64,000 nucleotides of DNA from Lacinutrix sp. GTDB taxonomy: Bacteria; Bacteroidota; Bacteroidia; Flavobacteriales; Flavobacteriaceae. The stretch's first letter is position 1; the number at the start of each line of letters is the position of its first letter. Under the pieces are notes generated by a model. That model saw nothing but the letters and a program-made list of their open reading frames with translations. It was not told the origin of the DNA and made no database searches. Below, piece after piece: positions 37,575 through 45,068 of the stretch. Location of the stretch: contig NZ_JAQWGS010000023.1 of the NCBI RefSeq assembly GCF_029238095.1, positions 62,001 to 126,000 of the forward strand. The letters are read 5' to 3'. The translations under genes were made by a program, and so were the position numbers.

Positions 37575-38570
37575 TTGGTAAAAATAGACAACATAGAACT
37601 TCCAGACTTCCCATTGCTTTTAGCACCAATGGAAGACGTAAGCGACCCACCATTTCGAGCATTATGTAAAGAGCAAGGTGCAGATGTTGTATATACAGAG
37701 TTTGTAAGTAGCGAAGGTTTAATTCGTAACGCAGCAAAAAGTGTTATGAAACTAGACATTTACGAAAAGGAAAGACCAGTTGGGATTCAAATTTTTGGAG
37801 CTAATATGGACAGTATGTTAGAGACCATTGACATTGTTTCTGCTTCTAAACCAGATATTATAGACATTAATTTTGGGTGTCCAGTAAAAAAAGTAGTGAG
37901 TAAAGGTGCAGGAGCAGGTATTTTAAAAGACATCTGTTTAATGGAGCAATTAACTGCCGAAATGGTTAAGCGTACCAATATTCCAATTACTGTAAAAACA
38001 CGTTTAGGTTGGGATCACGACTCTATTAAAATAGTTGAAGTTGCAGAGAGACTTCAAGATGTAGGCTGCAAGGCTATTGCTATACACGGAAGAACACGTG
38101 CGCAAATGTATAAAGGAGAAGCAGACTGGAAACCAATTGCTCAATTAAAAAACAACCCAAGAATGCATATTCCTGTTTTTGGAAATGGAGATGTTACAAC
38201 TCCAGAAAAAGCTATGGAAATGCGAGATGTTTATGGTTTAGATGGCTGTATGATTGGTCGAGCGACCATTGGTAATCCATGGTTTTTTAAACAAGTAAAG
38301 CACTTTTTTAACACTGGAGAGCACTTAACACCAATTACAATTGCAGAGCGTGTGGAAGCTGCTCGAAGACATTTACAAATGGCTATAGATTGGAAAGGCG
38401 AAATACTTGGTGTTTTTGAAACCAGAAGACATTATACTAATTACTTTAAAGGCATTCCTCATTTTAAAGGACACAGAATGAAAATGGTTACAAGTGATGC
38501 ATCAAAAGATGTTTTTGCTGCTTTTAACGAGGTTGAAAAACTGTTTAGTGATTATATTTTTACGGAATAA
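37575..38570 (+). CDS. dusB: tRNA-dihydrouridine synthase
   Basis: 331 residues starting at a TTG (MVKIDNIELPDFPLLLAPME); no ATG or GTG exists nearby and the FMN-binding LLLAPMEDVSDPPFR must be included. The catalytic Cys lies in DINFGCPVKKV (near residue 98), and TVKTRLGWDHDS, AIAIHGRTRAQMYKG and PVFGNGDVTTPEKA are the conserved FMN and RNA-binding segments. It reduces uridines in the tRNA D loop using NADPH and FMN. The start is rare but TTG is also used elsewhere in this window (60638, 58806). Confidence 0.94.
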   Translation: MVKIDNIELPDFPLLLAPMEDVSDPPFRALCKEQGADVVYTEFVSSEGLIRNAAKSVMKLDIYEKERPVGIQIFGANMDSMLETIDIVSASKPDIIDINFGCPVKKVVSKGAGAGILKDICLMEQLTAEMVKRTNIPITVKTRLGWDHDSIKIVEVAERLQDVGCKAIAIHGRTRAQMYKGEADWKPIAQLKNNPRMHIPVFGNGDVTTPEKAMEMRDVYGLDGCMIGRATIGNPWFFKQVKHFFNTGEHLTPITIAERVEAARRHLQMAIDWKGEILGVFETRRHYTNYFKGIPHFKGHRMKMVTSDASKDVFAAFNEVEKLFSDYIFTE

Positions 38571-38640
38571 ACACTCTAAAATTTACTGTTTTTACTTTTT
38601 CTGATAGTTTTAAGTAATTTGAAGAAAACAAAATAACTTA

Positions 38641-39123
38641 ATGAGTTTTATAGCAAGTGGTTCGTATAGTAATGGTTTAAAAATTTATAAATCATCTGAT
38701 TTAGAACTTTACTCTACAATAAAAAAATCTTGGTTTTCAGGTAGTTTAATTTCAATTTTTAATTCTGAAAATCAACTTATTTTAGAAATAAAAGAAAGTA
38801 GATTTTTTGGTTCTAAATTTAAAATTATTTTTAAACACAATTCAATTTTAAAAAGACAGTTCTTAATCAAGGACTCAAACCTAGCTAATTCTGAATTAAT
38901 TTTCGAGAATAATGATAAGATAACACTTGCGCGTAAATGGATTCCTTTAGTTAATCCATATTCAAAAATCATATATAATGAAAAAGTAATTGGAAAAGTA
39001 AAAATGAATATATTTTCACTTGAACGTAATTATGAAATCAATTTAAATCATGCTCAAACGGAAATTGAATTATATTTACTAATATTATTCTTATGTACGG
39101 AATCGAATGTTAATTTTGAATAA
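38641..39123 (+). CDS. Hypothetical protein, beta-rich
   Basis: 160 residues, no signal peptide and no membrane helix. The sequence is made of alternating short hydrophobic strands (GLKIYKSSDLELYSTIKKSW, SKFKIIFKHNSILKRQFLIK, KIIYNEKVIGKVKMNIFSL) in a way that suggests an all-beta barrel, possibly like LURP-one/tubby-type proteins, but the resemblance is only in pattern and I do not assign it. It stands alone between dusB and the convergent permease gene. Codon use is somewhat richer in Ser, Lys and Ile than in its neighbours. Confidence 0.6.
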   Translation: MSFIASGSYSNGLKIYKSSDLELYSTIKKSWFSGSLISIFNSENQLILEIKESRFFGSKFKIIFKHNSILKRQFLIKDSNLANSELIFENNDKITLARKWIPLVNPYSKIIYNEKVIGKVKMNIFSLERNYEINLNHAQTEIELYLLILFLCTESNVNFE

Positions 39124-39147
39124 AAATGACCTAATGTTAGTTTGATT

Positions 39148-40362
39148 CTAACTCGTTTTTATCATATTCTTAGTAATCCTAACCGAAGCTATTTTAGAGG
39201 CTACAATACCTAAAACAGTTATTGTTAAGAACACAATCACTAAATTTTTAGCATGAAAAGCAACAGGATATGCTAGTGTTTGGGTAATCATTACTTTCAT
39301 GTTATCTGGACCATAAAGTTGAAAAAGCACTAATAGCGTACTAACGACTAAGCCTATTAATCCTCCAAAAACACTCATGAGTGTGCCTTGTAAAAAGAAA
39401 ATTTTCCTAATATCTTTTACAGTAGCACCAACGTTAAATAAGGTGTTGAGGCTTTTCTTTTTATCAAGCATCATCATTATTAAAGAACCAACAACATTAA
39501 AAAAGGCAATAATTAAAATGAGTGTAAAAATAAGATAAACAGCAAGGTTTTCAGTATTAAGCATTTTATACAAGGCATCATTTAATTGTGCTGTATTTTT
39601 TAGTGTTATATTGTTTCCTAAAACAGCTTGAATTTGAGATTTCACTTTGTTTTCATCTGCACCTTCTGTTAATCTAAACTCAATATTTGTAATCTGATTT
39701 TCTTTATAATTTAGTAATTCTTGAGCTAGTTCTAAGCTTGAGAAAATATGACTATCATTTAGGTTTTCGTTTACACTAAAAACGCCAACGTTAATAGCTT
39801 CTACTTGATTAAAAGCCTGCTGTATAGATGTTATTTGTCCTTTACCAGGTTTTGGCACAAACAAAGACACGCGTTTTCCATAATCTAAAACACCAATATT
39901 TAAACTGTTAGAGACGCCATCTCCAACAACAACTTGGTTGGTTTTATCTGTTAACCAACTGCCTCTCCATATTATAGAGTCTACAACATTTACGAATTTA
40001 TAATTAGCATCAACGCCTTTAATATATAAGGCTTGCTTATTACCATCGAAAGAAGCAATTATACGTTCTTCTATTACTTTTGAATAACTTGCAATACCAT
40101 TAATCTCGTTGAGTTGTTTTGCTAGATTTGGTTCTAAAATAAAAGATTTTCCAATGGAGGTTTCTGCTTTTAAATCTGGATCGATAACCGTTGTAAATGC
40201 AAGTGTAAAGTCTCTTAAACCCGCAAAACCAGAAAGCACAATAAACAAAGAAGCAGAACCTAAAATAATGCCAACTATAGCAATATAAGTAATAAAATTA
40301 ATCGCATTGTTAGTGCTTTTAGAACGTAAATACCGTTTTGCGATGTAAAGTGAAAAACTCAA
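39148..40362 (-). CDS. LolC/LolE-type ABC transporter permease
   Basis: 404 residues. An N-terminal helix follows SLYIAKRYLRSKSTNNAINF, the classic start of LolC/E permeases; a periplasmic MacB-like domain occupies about 45-240; three C-terminal helices (about 270-390) form the FtsX-like module (FFNVVGSLIMMMLDKKKSLN). In proteobacteria such proteins with LolD release lipoproteins from the inner membrane. Bacteroidota homologues are presumed similar. No ATPase gene is adjacent; it is six bases after rbfA and probably in one operon. Confidence 0.9.
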   Translation of the reverse strand: MSFSLYIAKRYLRSKSTNNAINFITYIAIVGIILGSASLFIVLSGFAGLRDFTLAFTTVIDPDLKAETSIGKSFILEPNLAKQLNEINGIASYSKVIEERIIASFDGNKQALYIKGVDANYKFVNVVDSIIWRGSWLTDKTNQVVVGDGVSNSLNIGVLDYGKRVSLFVPKPGKGQITSIQQAFNQVEAINVGVFSVNENLNDSHIFSSLELAQELLNYKENQITNIEFRLTEGADENKVKSQIQAVLGNNITLKNTAQLNDALYKMLNTENLAVYLIFTLILIIAFFNVVGSLIMMMLDKKKSLNTLFNVGATVKDIRKIFFLQGTLMSVFGGLIGLVVSTLLVLFQLYGPDNMKVMITQTLAYPVAFHAKNLVIVFLTITVLGIVASKIASVRITKNMIKTS

Positions 40363-40367
40363 AAGGG

Positions 40368-40769
40368 TTATGATTTTTTATGCTTTCCTAGAAGATTTGG
40401 GTCTTTTAATGGGTTGTCCACACCTTTTAAAGATTGCTCAATTTTATCAATATGTTCTAAAGAATCGTCCACAAAAAAGTAAAGCTGTGGCATTCTTCTT
40501 AATTGGTTTTTTGTGCGTTGCGCTAATTCATGACGAATAAAAGGCTGGTTAGATTTTATACCTTCAATTAAAGTTTTTGCTTTATCGTTTGGAAAAATGC
40601 TTAAATACACTTTGGCTACAGACAAATCTACAGTCACACTCACTTTAGATACCGAAATAATAACACCTCGCATACCTCCTTGAGTCGCTGCTGTTTGTAA
40701 AATATCTACAAGATCGCGCTGTAAAACCGATCCTATTTTTTTTTGTCTTTGGCTTTCTTCTGTTTTCAT
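40368..40769 (-). CDS. rbfA: 30S ribosome-binding factor A
   Basis: 133 residues. The KH-type fold is visible: SQRQKKIGSVLQRDLVDILQ at the N-terminus, KVSVTVDLSVAKVYLSIFP in the middle and FIRHELAQRTKNQLRRMPQL with YFFVDDSLEHIDKIEQ at the end, the standard RbfA pattern. It binds the 30S subunit for 16S rRNA 5' end maturation and cold adaptation. It is followed by the LolC/E-type gene after five bases, a common Bacteroidota pairing. Confidence 0.94.
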   Translation of the reverse strand: MKTEESQRQKKIGSVLQRDLVDILQTAATQGGMRGVIISVSKVSVTVDLSVAKVYLSIFPNDKAKTLIEGIKSNQPFIRHELAQRTKNQLRRMPQLYFFVDDSLEHIDKIEQSLKGVDNPLKDPNLLGKHKKS

Positions 40770-40941
40770 TCTGTTGATTGCTCCTAAATAAAAGGAATAT
40801 GTATAGATTGCAAAAATACGCTTTTTAAATATTATAGTATTTTTGAAAGCAAAATTTGTAAATTAATTTAATGCAAATTGAAATTTAGAGAGAAATATTA
40901 ATTATATTTTTGTTTTACGAAAATAAATAACACTGTTTTAA

Positions 40942-41370
40942 ATGAATAAAATCGAACACATAGGAATTGCTGTAAAAAGCTTAGAAACATCCAATATGTT
41001 ATTTGCCAAACTATTTGGCGAACCTCATTACAAAGAGGAGAAAGTAGAGTCCGAAGGTGTAAAAACTTCATTTTTTCAAGTTGGAGAAAATAAAATTGAA
41101 TTATTAGAAGCTACAAAAGAAGACAGTCCAATAGCTAAGTTTATTGAGAAAAAAGGTGAAGGTGTTCACCATATAGCTTTTGACGTAGAAGATATTGAAG
41201 CAGAAATTAAAAGACTAAAATCTGAAGGTTTTATAATTTTAAATGAAAAACCAAAGAAAGGAGCCGACAATAAACTAGTAGTGTTTTTGCATCCTAAATC
41301 CTCTAATGGCGTGTTAATTGAGCTTTGTCAGGAAATAAAGAATAAAGAAAATAAAGATATAGAGAAATAA
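40942..41370 (+). CDS. mce: Methylmalonyl-CoA epimerase
   Basis: 142 residues with the VOC fold. The start IEHIGIAVKSLETSNMLFAK and the second-half GVHHIAFDVEDIEAEIKRLK carry the metal-binding His residues, and SSNGVLIELCQE gives the metal Glu. It interconverts (R)- and (S)-methylmalonyl-CoA, linking propionyl-CoA or methylmalonyl-CoA mutase to the citric-acid cycle. It is monocistronic and immediately precedes the tRNA that bounds the genomic island. Confidence 0.93.
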   Translation: MNKIEHIGIAVKSLETSNMLFAKLFGEPHYKEEKVESEGVKTSFFQVGENKIELLEATKEDSPIAKFIEKKGEGVHHIAFDVEDIEAEIKRLKSEGFIILNEKPKKGADNKLVVFLHPKSSNGVLIELCQEIKNKENKDIEK

Positions 41371-41373
41371 ATC

Positions 41374-41404
41374 TTGTAGAGTTTTAAAATTAATATTAGA
41401 TTTG
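41374..41404 (+). promoter_or_regulatory. Promoter of tRNA(CAT)
   Basis: TTG at 41374-41376, a 20-base spacer, and TAGATTTG at 41397-41404, matching the Bacteroidetes -33 and -7 elements. The -7 element ends 12 bases before the tRNA. Confidence 0.7.
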
Positions 41405-41416
41405 CACACCAATTTT

Positions 41417-41490
41417 GGTCCCATAGCTCAGTTGGTTAGAGCACCTGACTCATAATCAGGTGGTCCTTGGTTCGAGCCCAAGTGGGACCA
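41417..41490 (+). tRNA. tRNA with anticodon CAT (elongator Met or lysidine-modified Ile2)
   Basis: A 74-base cloverleaf. Acceptor GGTCCCA/TGGGACC, D arm GCTCAGTTGGTTAGAGC, anticodon stem CCTGA/TCAGG with loop CTCATAA, T stem CTTGG/CCAAG with a GTTCGAG-type loop, discriminator A. It is not an initiator type by its paired acceptor. Met and Ile2 cannot be told apart with certainty. It is the insertion site of the genomic island: its 3' part is repeated at 46819. Confidence 0.93.
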
Positions 41491-41493
41491 CTT
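41448..41493 (+). repeat. Left attachment site (attL), inside the tRNA 3' part
   Basis: 46 bases, from the anticodon loop of the tRNA to three bases past its end, are identical to 46819-46864. Target duplication of a tRNA 3' end is the mark of tyrosine-recombinase integration. Confidence 0.9.
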
Positions 41494-41497
41494 TATA

Positions 41498-41527
41498 AAC
41501 CACTCTGTTTTAGGGTGGTTTTTTTGT
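41498..41527 (+). terminator. Terminator directly after the tRNA
   Basis: Eight-pair stem AACCACTC / GGGTGGTT with a seven-base loop and seven Ts. It lies inside the island's left edge, so the island supplied both the regenerated tRNA 3' end and this terminator. Confidence 0.85.
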
Positions 41528-41939
41528 GAATCATATTAAGTGTAAATAACTAACAAACAATACTTTATGTGTTTTTTATTTTATTTTTCTCTATGATAAA
41601 AGATAAATTTCTTCTTCATTCTTAAGACAACTTCATGATTATGCATCATTAGATTTTTGTCAATATTGTCCAATATTTGTTCTTGTTATCATATTTGTTT
41701 GCAATTTGCAAACAAATGAGTATGGTTATGATATTAATTTTAAAGGAAGTCATATTGCATAGTTCGCTTGTTTCATCTTGTTAATAAAACATAACCAACT
41801 CAAGTGTCATATAATAAAAGCTACACTCAAAATTAAAGATGTTGAATATTTTAATTCATAATATTACCCATCTTTGGTTATTTCCTTTTTTTGCTCCAAT
41901 TACCCATAACGGTTTGGCTAAACTGCGTTTTAATGCAGT
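41521..41939. other. Noncoding left arm of the island
   Basis: About 420 bases with no credible gene. It contains a 25-base perfect palindrome at 41693-41717 built from GTTTGCAA and its complement, a repeated CAATATT word around 41661-41675, and an inverted repeat AAACTGC ... GCAGTTT near 41918 that could end the leftward operon. Confidence 0.6.
41693..41717. repeat. 25-bp palindrome of the GTTTGCAA motif
   Basis: Twelve-base arms (ATTTGTTTGCAA and its exact complement) around a single T. The same GTTTGCAA word occurs as direct repeats near the right end of the island (46713-46736). It is a candidate recombinase arm site or repressor operator. Confidence 0.7.
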
Positions 41940-41947
41940 TTAGGTTT
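41918..41947 (-). terminator. Possible terminator of the island operon
   Basis: CTAAACTGC and GCAGTTTAG form a nine-pair hairpin around a short AT loop, overlapping the end of the last leftward island gene. A T run on the minus strand is weak. Confidence 0.45.
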
Positions 41948-42308
41948 TGTTATGAGACTGACTGTTTCTAAAAGAATTTACTGTGGCTACAATGGAAAAT
42001 GCAATACACCATAATCCGAAAACAGCACCTACCAACGAAAATTCCTCTTTACTTATACCGATACTCGTTATAAATAAAAGATACCAAATGAAAAATATTG
42101 CGCTTAATATTATGCTTAAAATAGAAAGTGTTTTCATGGTTTTTGATTTTGATAAAACGATTTTTTTTGTGTTTTCAGAAATTTCAACAGGAGTTGTTTC
42201 AGCTTGAGCCGGCTCCCCCACCTTTAAATTTTCTGGCTGGTGGCCGCACTGATCGCAAAATTTTGAACCTGCGTTAAATTCACTACCACATTTTGAGCAA
42301 TACTTCAT
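41940..42308 (-). CDS. Zinc-ribbon membrane protein (island)
   Basis: 122 residues. An N-terminal zinc ribbon has two CxxC knuckles (YCSKCG at 3-8 and FCDQCG at 17-22). A 35-residue polar linker follows, then two membrane helices (about 58-82, 90-112) and a short cytoplasmic tail. The ribbon resembles DZR/zinc_ribbon_2 domains that open many small membrane proteins. Function unknown. It is the last gene of the leftward island cluster, six bases after the broken zinc-ribbon gene. Its head is similar to that of the MORN protein at 43163, suggesting one shared partner. Confidence 0.75.
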   Translation of the reverse strand: MKYCSKCGSEFNAGSKFCDQCGHQPENLKVGEPAQAETTPVEISENTKKIVLSKSKTMKTLSILSIILSAIFFIWYLLFITSIGISKEEFSLVGAVFGLWCIAFSIVATVNSFRNSQSHNKT

Positions 42309-42314
42309 AATATA

Positions 42315-43004
42315 TTAATTTTGAGAATTAAGAATCTGACATAAACTTTTTTTAGAATATTTTGAAACCCAAATAAAACCTTGTGGAACCTCTATGGACT
42401 CCCCATCAAAATCTACAGAAACAGTATTAAATCCTCGAGCTGCACGTACTTTATTAAGAAAATTTTGGTCATTATACATTTTGGCCTTTATACGTTTTAC
42501 TCGTTTTTTTCCTTTGCGATATCTAAAAATAAAAATTGGAGCAATCAGTATCCCTATTCCAAATGTCAAAATTATGACTAACCATATTTCAATCATTCTA
42601 TTCTTAAGGTATTTTTTCATACAAAATTCTATTGCCTCAATTTTTTCATTATTGACTTTGTCGTTGTTTGCATTAATACTTTTAGAAACAATATTTATGT
42701 TGGGATCTTGATTGCCACTAATATTAGCTTGCTGAGAAAAATTATTACCACAACCGGAGCAAAATTTTACATTTTCTTTTTTTTCAGCACCGCATTTGGC
42801 GCAGAAAACTACTTGGGGCTTTGACTCATTTTTTATACCACAGAATGAACAAAATATTTGGTCTTCTTGAATGGGGTTTTTGCAATTAGAGCATTCCTTG
42901 TTATTTATTATTGTTGGCTCTACATATTTCTGACCACATTAATTGCAGAATGCATTATCCTCTGATAGAGATGTATTACAGTTAGTACATGTTTTAGTTT
43001 TCAT
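42315..43004 (-). pseudogene. Triple zinc-ribbon membrane protein with in-frame stop (island)
   Basis: From the ATG at 43004 the frame reads MKTKTCTNCNTSLSEDNAFC, then N and a TAA at 42939-42941 exactly between the two halves of the knuckle, then CGQKY and on without interruption to 42315. If the stop were sense (for example CAA), the product would be 229 residues: three zinc ribbons (second: CSNCKNPIQEDQIFCSFCG; third: CAKCG ... FCSGCG), a polar linker, one or two membrane helices (IEIWLVIILTFGIGILIAP) and a basic cytoplasmic tail. A fragment from ATG 42620 lacks all ribbons. This is a nonsense mutation rather than a frameshift. Confidence 0.85.
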
Positions 43005-43162
43005 TTTTTTAGTTTTTTGTTAAATTATGTCTCGTTTACAACAATTTTTTTTTTTGAAACAGGCCTCTGCTAATATTAAGTTTTTTGGTTACTCATGAAA
43101 GCGCTCATTATTATAAGGGTTTAAACCTGTCAATCAACCGGTATTTAATTCTGACGCATCTC

Positions 43163-44656
43163 TTATACTCGATATTTATTGTACTCCTCGCAAGCGTCAT
43201 TTATTGCAGCCACGATGTCTGTAAGTTTATATTTCCACTTTGCCCATGGTGCATCTAAAAACCCATTTTTTGGTTTATATAATCGAACCTTGGACAAATC
43301 TCCACCGTCAAAATCAGAATTAACAATTTGTATACTTGCGTACAATTTTTTTTCTTTTAAAACTTTCAAATGACCGATATTTCCATCCCATCTGCAACAA
43401 GATCTTTCCATATCTGCTTTTCCCTCAGCTACAATGAGAGTGACAATTTCATATTCATTATCTTTTTGAAGGGTTAATACAAGCAGAAAAGAATCATTTA
43501 GTAATCGCTGATGGTTATAATACATGAAATGGTATTCGAAATCTACTTTTTTTTCTTTAAAACTTTCAAAAAAATCTGAGAAATTTTCATGAAATAAATC
43601 ATTTATATCTTTTGATTTTGTATTTAAAGCAGTAGTGATATTCTCATGTCCTAAAAAAGTGGTTTCATTATCAACAAAAGTTGAAAGGTACAATTCAGGG
43701 TTAATAGTTCCATCTTCCAATATCATTTCTTCATTAGTTTCTGGTTCTAAATCTATAGTTTCATCATCATCATCCAAATCTCTTAAATTTTTATATTCGT
43801 CATATTTACCTATAAATTCAATTACCCCATCAGAGTTATAAATATTACCTTCAATAAATTTATCAAATTCCCATTTCCCTTCACAATACTTATTCTTAGT
43901 TAAGTAATGAAAATTAACACCATATCCATGTCGATCGTCATCTTTAAAATCTCCTTCAAATCCTACACCTCCATCTTCCCCCAACCATTTTCCTTTACCA
44001 TGAAGACTTCCGTTTTTATAATTCCCAATGTATTTAGCTTTTTTAGTTCCATATTTAATTCCCTTCCCGTTATATAAATCATTCTCCCATTCTCCCTTAT
44101 AACTTAAAGTTCTGTAAAAATTATTGACTTCAAATCCCTTTCCTGACCTTTTATCATCAACCCAAAAACCATTATATGTCATTATAAAATTATCTTCATT
44201 TTTATGTTCGGGTAAATCAATATCTCCTTCATTTTCAAAATATACTCCAAACCCATTTCTAAAACCATTACTTAACTCACCAATATAAATTTCTTTATTT
44301 GGATATTTAATAACACCTCTCTTATCGGAAGATAATTTTTCTAATTCTTCTATTTCATCTCTTGTTAAACAAAAACAATCCATGAGTTTTTGAATATGGT
44401 TTGGAAAAGAGAATTCTAATAAATCATCATCCCAATCAAAAATATCTGGTCCTGTTCCAAAGTCAGATAAAATTTTTATTTGTTTTTCATCTATTTTTAA
44501 TTTATTCCAAAATTCATCAGTTTTTATTTCTTTTGAATCTTCTGAATTCTCTGGTAGAATATCTTTTGTAGATTTTTTTTCAATCTTGTTCCCACATTCT
44601 CCACAAAATTTAGATGAATTTTGGGTAGCTGCTCCGCAATTTGTACAATATTTCAT
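43163..44656 (-). CDS. Zinc-ribbon protein with MORN repeats (island)
   Basis: 497 residues. The N-terminal zinc ribbon (YCTNCG and FCGECG) is followed by an acidic linker and a helical region (about 50-110), then six or so MORN-type repeats (about 115-290): IYIGELSNGFRNGFGVYF, GFWVDDKRSGKGFEV, YKGEWENDLYNGKGIKY, YIGNYKNGSLHGKGKW and FEGDFKDDDRHGYG. A unique C-terminal domain (about 330-497) contains TLQKDNEYEIVTLIVAEGKA. MORN repeats often act at membranes or in protein contacts. No signal peptide is present. Function unknown; the C-terminal domain is not recognised. It starts three bases after the SHOCT gene stop. Confidence 0.78.
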   Translation of the reverse strand: MKYCTNCGAATQNSSKFCGECGNKIEKKSTKDILPENSEDSKEIKTDEFWNKLKIDEKQIKILSDFGTGPDIFDWDDDLLEFSFPNHIQKLMDCFCLTRDEIEELEKLSSDKRGVIKYPNKEIYIGELSNGFRNGFGVYFENEGDIDLPEHKNEDNFIMTYNGFWVDDKRSGKGFEVNNFYRTLSYKGEWENDLYNGKGIKYGTKKAKYIGNYKNGSLHGKGKWLGEDGGVGFEGDFKDDDRHGYGVNFHYLTKNKYCEGKWEFDKFIEGNIYNSDGVIEFIGKYDEYKNLRDLDDDDETIDLEPETNEEMILEDGTINPELYLSTFVDNETTFLGHENITTALNTKSKDINDLFHENFSDFFESFKEKKVDFEYHFMYYNHQRLLNDSFLLVLTLQKDNEYEIVTLIVAEGKADMERSCCRWDGNIGHLKVLKEKKLYASIQIVNSDFDGGDLSKVRLYKPKNGFLDAPWAKWKYKLTDIVAAINDACEEYNKYRV

Positions 44657-44659
44657 AGT

Positions 44660-45040
44660 TTATAATTTTAACCGATTTCTGTGGTTTTGAAATTCTTCTT
44701 CTGTAATAGCGCCCATTTGTTTTAATTCATAAAGTTGTTTCATAGAGGTTATTTTATTTGAATGTGTTTTTAAATCATTAATACGGTCACCGTATTTTTT
44801 TGCGCTCATGGTTCCGCTTGGATCTATTATAGGATCTATAATTATTTTATCTTTTGGAAAGTAAACATATATGAGTAATATGAACCAAACTATAAATGTC
44901 CAACCAAAGAATATGTTTACTAATAATATAATTCCCTTGAAGGGATTATTATTTTTAAAAGCAATTCGAGTAGGCCAGAAATATATATAAAAACCTATTA
45001 TACCTATGAGGGCGATACCAATAAAATGTTGCAATTCCAT
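44660..45040 (-). CDS. Superinfection-immunity-like membrane protein with SHOCT tail (island)
   Basis: 126 residues. Two N-terminal membrane helices carry the pattern of the superinfection immunity (Imm-like) family: IYFWPTRIAFKNNNPFKG, then LVNIFFGWTFIVWFILLIYV with the conserved GWT. A polar stretch leads to a C-terminal SHOCT motif (MKQLYELKQMGAITEEEFQN), a short amphipathic oligomerisation or tether module. Phage Imm proteins block DNA entry at the inner membrane; homologues in bacteria are mostly uncharacterised. Membership is judged from the pattern only. It is three bases upstream of the MORN gene. Confidence 0.7.
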   Translation of the reverse strand: MELQHFIGIALIGIIGFYIYFWPTRIAFKNNNPFKGIILLVNIFFGWTFIVWFILLIYVYFPKDKIIIDPIIDPSGTMSAKKYGDRINDLKTHSNKITSMKQLYELKQMGAITEEEFQNHRNRLKL

Positions 45041-45068
45041 ATTTATAATTTTAGTATTGTTGCTATTG

